Made by a program: the position numbers and the translations under genes
The notes under the pieces: model-generated
Told to the model about the DNA's origin: nothing
The model's database searches: none
Seen by the model: the letters and a program-made list of their open reading frames with translations, nothing else
Shown here: positions 31,670-36,306 of the stretch, in pieces
Layout: each line of letters starts with the position of its first letter
How positions within the stretch are numbered: the first letter of the stretch is position 1
NCBI GenBank assembly: GCA_002452265.1
Contig: DKEW01000043.1
Coordinates: forward strand, 5,367 to 41,672
Length of the DNA stretch: 36,306 nt
Source: Pelobacter sp. UBA6812
GTDB taxonomy: Bacteria > Desulfobacterota > Desulfuromonadia > Desulfuromonadales > Syntrophotaleaceae
Direction of reading: 5' to 3'

Positions 31670-33769
31670 ATGTATTCATCGAGTATTTATGCATGGAGGG
31701 CTACCCTGAAAAACCAAAATAACCTTTCCTGCATCTTGCAATCGGACGGACTCATCATCGCGGCAAGCAGTGGCTGGGAAACGATGCTGGACTATCCGCC
31801 GGACCAACGGCCACGTACCTTCCTGCAGGACCTCCTATTGCCCCCCCAGAAAAACCGCTGGAAACACATCCAAGCCAAACTTCAAGAACACCCTGCGACT
31901 TCGGCACTGCTGGTCTGCCAAACTCTAAAGGGCAAAACCCGTTACCTGCACGGATATTTCACCCACGCTACTCCTGTTCTGGAAGGCGCTATCAGAGCAA
32001 CTTTTCAGGATATCACCAGCCGATACCATGCAAAACTGCAAACCCGGCAATGTTTGAAAATGTTGCGGGAAATGGCCACGGCAAGCCAATCTGCCCTTGT
32101 GATCCTCGACTATCGAGGCAACGTTTGCGGCTGGAGCCCTCAGGCCGCAGCCTTATTCGGCTACGATCGCAAAGAAATACACCGCCAAAACATTCACGCC
32201 ATTCTCGCACCATGTCACGACCAGGCTTCTCTGGAACAGGAATGGCCACATTTTTTTCTTACCAACAATCCCGACCAACCCCGCAGTCCACGTAACGTCA
32301 TCTGCCGTTCCAAAGACGGCTCTACTTTGCCTGCCGAGCTGAGTCTATCGTTACTCACCACACACAACCGCCAGTATACGATTTGCTTGTTTACGAGACA
32401 GGACAACCCCCAGCCCGGGAAATCCCGCATCGAACAATTGGCTTATTACGATCAACTGACCGGTCTACCTAACCGCACACTACTGAACGACCGGCTTACC
32501 CAAGCCCTGGCGGAAGCCAGCCGATTCAACCATTTAATGGCTCTTCTGTTTGTCGATCTTGATCGATTCAAGCAGGTTAACGACACGCTGGGACACACCA
32601 TTGGCGACGAGCTGCTTAAAATCGCCGGACAGAGACTGCAACAATGCCTTCGCAGTAACGATACCGTGGCACGCTTTGGAGGCGACGAATTCATTATTCT
32701 ACTATGCGGCTTTCGCGACCAGAGCAACCTTCCAAAAATTCTTCATAAAATATTGACGACCCTGTCGAAGGAATACCGAATACATAATCACCATATCGCT
32801 ATCACTGCCAGTATCGGGGTGGCGATATTCCCCGAGGATGGCATTTCCGCCGATGTGTTGCTGCGCAATGCTGATACCGCGATGTATGTCGCAAAAGAAG
32901 AACTGGGAAACAGTTTTCAGTTATTTTCCCAAGAGATGAATCAGACCCTGGTGGCCCAACTGGAACTGGAAAATCAACTGCGTCAGGCGGTGGATCACCG
33001 GGAGTTTTTCCTGCTGCTTCAACCCCGCTACGACCTTGCCACACAGCAACCCGTCGCGGTCGAAGCATTTTTGCGTTGGCGTCATCCCAATGGCTCGATA
33101 CTGCCTCCACAAGCTTTTTTGCCACGACTTGAAGAAATCGGGCTGATGAGCGCCCTTGGCAACAGCATCCTGAAAAAAGCCTGCGACATAGCAGCGAGTT
33201 GGCAACACCTCGGCACCCCCCAACTGCCGTTAGCGGTCAATCTGTCCTGCAGTCAATTCAGGCAGACGGATCTTGCAAGAACCGTTGCTGAGATTCTCCA
33301 CGAGACTGGCTTGCCCCCCAACTGTCTGGAACTGGAGATCACCGAACCGACCTTGCAAAAAGCAGCGGATCGTGCAGAGAGTATCCTTCATAGCGTCAAA
33401 GACCTCGGGGTTCGCTGGTCGCTGGATAATTTCGGCATGGGATACACCTCTCTTCAGCAACTCAAAACCCTGCCCTTCGATTATCTTAAAATTGACCGGC
33501 TATTTGTCCAAAACCTGCCTCACAGTCAAAGCGATGCAGCCATGGTAGGGGCTATTTTGGCGATGTCCCGTAATCTCAACCTGATCGCCATTGCCCAGGG
33601 AATCGAAACCTTTGAACAACATCACCTGTTACTGGCCATGGGCTGCCTGCACGGACAGGGGTTTTTATTCCACAAACCATGCCTGGCCAACGCATTGAGC
33701 GAAACGCTCCTGCGTCATTTCAATCCCCCCTCTTCCCCGGCCCTTATAAAACCCGGCTCCCACCCCTGA
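31670..33769 (+). CDS. PAS-GGDEF-EAL protein, intact GGDEF, degenerate EAL, probable diguanylate cyclase
   Basis: About 699 aa from the ATG at 31670, without signal peptide or membrane helix. Two PAS-like domains (one from residue 16 with GLIIAASSGWETMLDYPPDQ, one with ALVILDYRGNVCGWSPQAAALFGY) precede GGDEF and EAL. The cyclase site RFGGDEF (residues 335-341) is intact. In the EAL domain the signature is EAF (465-467), the DDFG pair is DNFG (Asn587) and the EGVE motif is QGIE (Gln643), while VNLS, EITE and LKID remain. Phosphodiesterase activity is therefore doubtful, and it is probably a cyclase. The start is uncertain: ATGs at 31622 and 31670 have weak ribosome sites, the open frame extends to a TTG at 31538, and the best site (GGAGGG) precedes an in-frame CTG at 31706. 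Confidence 0.88.
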   Translation: MYSSSIYAWRATLKNQNNLSCILQSDGLIIAASSGWETMLDYPPDQRPRTFLQDLLLPPQKNRWKHIQAKLQEHPATSALLVCQTLKGKTRYLHGYFTHATPVLEGAIRATFQDITSRYHAKLQTRQCLKMLREMATASQSALVILDYRGNVCGWSPQAAALFGYDRKEIHRQNIHAILAPCHDQASLEQEWPHFFLTNNPDQPRSPRNVICRSKDGSTLPAELSLSLLTTHNRQYTICLFTRQDNPQPGKSRIEQLAYYDQLTGLPNRTLLNDRLTQALAEASRFNHLMALLFVDLDRFKQVNDTLGHTIGDELLKIAGQRLQQCLRSNDTVARFGGDEFIILLCGFRDQSNLPKILHKILTTLSKEYRIHNHHIAITASIGVAIFPEDGISADVLLRNADTAMYVAKEELGNSFQLFSQEMNQTLVAQLELENQLRQAVDHREFFLLLQPRYDLATQQPVAVEAFLRWRHPNGSILPPQAFLPRLEEIGLMSALGNSILKKACDIAASWQHLGTPQLPLAVNLSCSQFRQTDLARTVAEILHETGLPPNCLELEITEPTLQKAADRAESILHSVKDLGVRWSLDNFGMGYTSLQQLKTLPFDYLKIDRLFVQNLPHSQSDAAMVGAILAMSRNLNLIAIAQGIETFEQHHLLLAMGCLHGQGFLFHKPCLANALSETLLRHFNPPSSPALIKPGSHP

Positions 33770-33801
33770 ATGACTGTCAGCCATTACCGCCTGTTCCCAA
33801 A

Positions 33802-33813
33802 ACAAATATTTGT
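33802..33813. repeat. Perfect 12-bp palindrome upstream of modE
   Basis: ACAAATATTTGT lies between the stop of the GGDEF gene and the modE GTG, about 110 bp upstream of the latter. It may be an operator. It does not resemble the CGTTAT-type ModE half-site. Confidence 0.3.
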
Positions 33814-33920
33814 CGGATGTCAAAGCATCGAAAAAAGACGATTAGCATTTGCCTTATCACTGCAAACCCACTAAATTAATAAGGTAGTCATCATATCGCC
33901 TCAGCGACAAGGAGTTTTGC

Positions 33921-34733
33921 GTGAAAAAGAAAATGGCGGAAGACCTCAGTCTGACAGGCGCCCTCTGGTTTAAAAAATCGGGGCAGGATTTTCTCGGCAG
34001 CAGCCGTATTCGGCTGTTGGAACAGGTCGGTGAATTGGGTTCCATAACCAAGGCGGGCAAAGCGGTCGGAATCAGCTATAAGACCGCCTGGGAGCAGATC
34101 GAAATGCTCAACAATCTTTCCGACCAACCGCTGGTCGTCAAAACCACGGGTGGACGCGGGGGTGGCGGCACCCAGTTGACCGAAGCCGGCAAGGAAGTCA
34201 TCCACCGCTATCGTCTTATCCAAGAAGAGCATGAACGGTTTTTGAATTCCATTGGCAAACACCTGGAAGACGGCGAAGGATTTTACCAATTTTTGAGGAA
34301 GGTCAACATGAAAGTCAGCGCCAGAAACATCTGGTCCGGCGAGATCGCCCAGATGCAAAAAGGAGCCATCAATACCCTGGTCACTTTGCAGCTTAAAGGG
34401 GGAGACCGCCTGTCGTCGCTCATCACCAACGAGAGCGTCGAGTCTCTGGAGTTGGAAATCGGCTCCGAAGTCATGGCCATGGCCAAGGCACCGGCGGTGA
34501 TGATTATTAAAGATCTCGGTTCGGCCCGGCTCAGCGCCTGCAACATCCTGCACGGCACCATCCAACGGGTTGTCGAGGGAAACGTAGACTGCGAAATCAC
34601 CCTGGAACTGCCCGGGGGCAATACAGTCAGTGCCACTCTCACCAAGGCCAGCGATCAAGCCCTTGAACTGCGCGAAGGCGACGAAGCCTGGGCGGTAGTG
34701 CAGGAGTCGAGCGTGATCTTGGGCGTGGTCTAA
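33921..34733 (+). CDS. modE: Molybdate/tungstate-responsive regulator ModE
   Basis: 270-aa dimeric transcription factor that binds molybdate or tungstate and controls oxyanion uptake and molybdo/tungsto-enzyme genes. The N-terminal winged helix (residues 20-110) reads IRLLEQVGELGSITKAGKAVGISYKTAWEQIEMLNN, then TTGGRGGGGTQLTEAG. Two Mop/TOBE domains follow at about 129-197 and 203-270, with the oxyanion-site motifs KVSARNIWSG and RLSACNILHG. Length agrees with E. coli ModE (262 aa). Start is a GTG with AAGGAG 6 nt upstream; the ATG four codons later has no such site. A ModE-like operator lies before tupA at 14741-14764. The FRG gene starts 38 nt downstream. Confidence 0.95.
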   Translation: MKKKMAEDLSLTGALWFKKSGQDFLGSSRIRLLEQVGELGSITKAGKAVGISYKTAWEQIEMLNNLSDQPLVVKTTGGRGGGGTQLTEAGKEVIHRYRLIQEEHERFLNSIGKHLEDGEGFYQFLRKVNMKVSARNIWSGEIAQMQKGAINTLVTLQLKGGDRLSSLITNESVESLELEIGSEVMAMAKAPAVMIIKDLGSARLSACNILHGTIQRVVEGNVDCEITLELPGGNTVSATLTKASDQALELREGDEAWAVVQESSVILGVV

Positions 34734-34771
34734 CCCTTTGTCATTCGAGTGCAGTCAAAAGGTCCGTTTAC

Positions 34772-35614
34772 ATGAATGAAATCCGGGTCCATAGTTACGA
34801 CGAACTGCAAAAGGAGTTGTTTGCCGATTCCTGGAACGAAGAAATCGGACGATTCCGCTCTCGCTTCGCTTTTCGCGGCTTGTCGGACACCAGCTATAGC
34901 TTAAAAACAACCCTGATGCGCCTGGGTGGCAAATATGTCGACCTGGAACGACATCTGATGCGCAATTTTAAAAAATATGCCCATCGCTCGGCTGTAGAAT
35001 CCGATGCGTTCTGGAACTGGATGTCTGTGGCACAGCACTACGGTCTGCCGACCCGCATGCTCGATTGGACCTATTCCCCGCTGGTGGCCATGCACTTTGC
35101 CACGGCCAACATCTGCAAATTCAACCTTGATGGCGCCATCTGGGCAGTAAATTATGTCAAAACCCACCAACTGTTGCCCCGACCTCTTTGCAACAAGCTT
35201 GAAGAGGAAGGCGCCAACGTCTTTACCGTCGAAATGCTGAACGACGCCATACCCAACCTGCAGGATCTGCAGGCCCTGTCCCGCGACAATGCCGCGCTGT
35301 TTCTGGAACCACCCTCCATGGAGGATCGCATTGTCAACCAGTACGCGTTCTTTTCGGTCATGTCGGACCCGCAGCGGACCCTGTGCGATTTTCTCCATGA
35401 ACATCCGACCATCTGGCGCAAAATCATCATCCCCGCCGAACTTAAATGGGAAATCCGCGACAAGCTCGACCAGGCCAACATAACCGAGCGGGTTCTCTTC
35501 CCGGGGCTCGACGGTCTAAGTTTGTGGCTCAAGCGCCATTACAGCCCGCGATGCATTGAGGAATGCGAACTGATCCAAGGCGTCGAAGCTCAGATTCCCC
35601 GTCGCGGCGTATGA
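34772..35614 (+). CDS. FRG domain protein
   Basis: 280-aa cytoplasmic protein consisting mainly of an FRG domain. The name-giving motif is FAFRGLSDTSYSLKTTL (Phe34, Arg35, Gly36), followed by the second conserved block VAQHYGLPTRMLDWTYSPLVAMHFA (residues 87-110), then AIWAVNY and a QYAFFSV-type segment. FRG proteins are common in bacterial accessory regions and some phages; their biochemical activity is not established. There is no fused effector domain here. The ATG has a weak AAAGGT site. Its stop codon overlaps the start of the deaminase gene (ATGA), so the two are translationally coupled. modE ends 38 nt upstream, so all three may share a transcript. Confidence 0.85.
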   Translation: MNEIRVHSYDELQKELFADSWNEEIGRFRSRFAFRGLSDTSYSLKTTLMRLGGKYVDLERHLMRNFKKYAHRSAVESDAFWNWMSVAQHYGLPTRMLDWTYSPLVAMHFATANICKFNLDGAIWAVNYVKTHQLLPRPLCNKLEEEGANVFTVEMLNDAIPNLQDLQALSRDNAALFLEPPSMEDRIVNQYAFFSVMSDPQRTLCDFLHEHPTIWRKIIIPAELKWEIRDKLDQANITERVLFPGLDGLSLWLKRHYSPRCIEECELIQGVEAQIPRRGV

Positions 35615-36192
35615 GTTTCCCAGCCATCAAACTGTCATTACCTGCTTGGCTGTGCGAAGTCCTGCCTGCGCCGGAGAAGGTATTTGTCACGGCTGAAAGC
35701 CGCATGGCACTGGTCATTGAACTGGCGGCCGCCAATATCCGGCAAGGCACCGGCGGTCCTTTTGGTGCTGCTGTGTTCGACCTGGATAACGGCCGTTTGA
35801 TCGCCCCTGGGGTCAACCTGGTGACTGCCACCTGTTGTTCAGTAGCCCACGCCGAATTAGTGGCGCTGATGACGGCGCAACGTCTGGTGGGGAATTTCTC
35901 TCTGGCTGCCGCTGGCTGTAACGTGGAACTGACCAGTTCCACCGAGCCTTGCGCCATGTGCCTTGGGGCCCTGCCCTGGGCGGGAATCAGACAGTTATCA
36001 TGCGGAGCCCGCGACAGCGATGCGCGCGCTGTCGGGTTTGACGAAGGGGACAAGCCCCCACACTGGCCGTATCTGCTGGAAAAACGTGGCATCCGCGTAT
36101 TGCGTGACATCTGCCGACCACAGGCCGTTGCCGTTCTGGAGCAATATCGCAAGCAGGGCGGCGAAATCTACAATGGCAAGGGGCAAAGCTGA
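35611..36192 (+). CDS. Zinc nucleoside/nucleobase deaminase (GuaD/TadA-type CDA fold)
   Basis: 193-aa cytidine-deaminase-fold enzyme. Zinc ligands and the catalytic Glu are visible as AHAE (His80, Glu82) and PCAMC (Cys114, Cys117). The N-terminal GTGGPFGAAVFD (47-58) and the spacing resemble guanine deaminase GuaD and its relatives more than TadA. It could deaminate a free purine or a nucleoside; the substrate cannot be read from the sequence. The start is the ATG at 35611, overlapping the FRG stop; a longer frame beginning inside the FRG gene adds basic residues with no conservation. The usual PCPMC is PCAMC here. The stop codon lies at the edge of the 7-bp repeat that follows. Confidence 0.88.
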   Translation: MSFPAIKLSLPAWLCEVLPAPEKVFVTAESRMALVIELAAANIRQGTGGPFGAAVFDLDNGRLIAPGVNLVTATCCSVAHAELVALMTAQRLVGNFSLAAAGCNVELTSSTEPCAMCLGALPWAGIRQLSCGARDSDARAVGFDEGDKPPHWPYLLEKRGIRVLRDICRPQAVAVLEQYRKQGGEIYNGKGQS

Positions 36193-36306
36193 GTGCTGAG
36201 TGCTGAGTGCTGAGTGCTGAGTGCTGAGTGCTGAGTGCTGAGTGCTGAGTGCTGAGTGCTGAGTGCTGGGTGCTGGGTGCTGGGTGCTGGGTGCTGAGTG
36301 CTGGGT
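36191..36306. repeat. 7-bp tandem repeat (GAGTGCT)n, reaching the window end
   Basis: Sixteen full 7-bp units plus four bases are visible: eleven GAGTGCT (36191-36267), four GGGTGCT (36268-36295), one GAGTGCT and the start of another GGGTGCT. Units are perfect apart from the A/G change at the second base. The last two bases of the deaminase stop codon (TGA at 36190-36192) fall in the first unit. The repeat continues past the window, so its full length is unknown. There are no spacers, so it is not a CRISPR array. Confidence 0.97.

Noticed and set aside
34734..34764. CCTTTG / CAAAAGG inverted repeat between modE and the FRG gene
   Set aside because: The arms are short and imperfect, with no U tract or promoter elements, so it could be chance.
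36191..36306. CRISPR-like array
   Set aside because: The units are 7 bp with no spacers; it is a simple tandem repeat.

Overview
The window looks like chromosome of an anaerobic, metal-respiring or fermenting deltaproteobacterium of the Desulfuromonadia (Geobacter / Pelobacter-Syntrophotalea type). This is inferred from gene content: a tungsten aldehyde:ferredoxin oxidoreductase, tungstate uptake, DUF4388, several c-di-GMP proteins, a stand-alone 2[4Fe-4S] ferredoxin, and rlmB read towards a tRNA gene that resembles the tRNA-Thr at the start of a tRNA/tuf cluster. I could not check the species. No insertion sequence, prophage or CRISPR array was seen.

Layout. (1) 1-4.75 kb, minus strand: proS, a DUF4388 gene, pyrF and rlmB in a tight run, followed by tandem promoters and the 5' end of a tRNA cut by the window edge. 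(2) 5.1-9.1 kb: a Ycf46-like AAA ATPase and a class I/II aminotransferase (plus), a small ferredoxin (minus), and an NfnA/SudB-type flavoprotein (plus) without its usual large partner. (3) 9.1-12.0 kb: a large periplasmic-sensor PAS-GGDEF-EAL protein whose GGDEF is degraded and EAL intact. (4) 12.3-15.8 kb, minus strand: a tungstate/molybdate module of a one-component HTH-PBP regulator, tupA, a MOT1-type permease and a 61-aa Cys-containing protein, with a ModE-like operator over the tupA promoter. (5) 15.9-20.7 kb, minus strand: M16 metalloprotease, SpoIIE-type phosphatase, ttcA. (6) 20.8-27.4 kb, minus strand: a complete TetR-OMF-MFP-RND efflux operon with a near-perfect operator placed between the -35 and -10 elements. 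(7) 27.5-31.3 kb, minus strand: a tungsten AOR with a structured 5' leader (candidate Moco/Tuco riboswitch) and tandem 3' hairpins, preceded by a PAS-PAS-LuxR regulator. (8) 31.5-36.3 kb, plus strand: a PAS-GGDEF-EAL protein with intact GGDEF and degraded EAL, modE, an FRG-domain gene overlapping a nucleoside deaminase gene, and a 7-bp tandem repeat running off the window end.

How the parts fit: the strongest theme is tungsten/molybdenum. ModE (34 kb) probably controls tupA (14 kb) through the ModE-like site. TupA and the MOT1 permease would supply tungstate for the AOR (28 kb), whose own leader may sense the cofactor. The second theme is c-di-GMP, with two hybrid proteins that have kept opposite catalytic halves. 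The best candidates for undescribed biology are the TupA plus MOT1 module with no TupBC beside it, the AOR leader RNA, and the FRG/deaminase pair.
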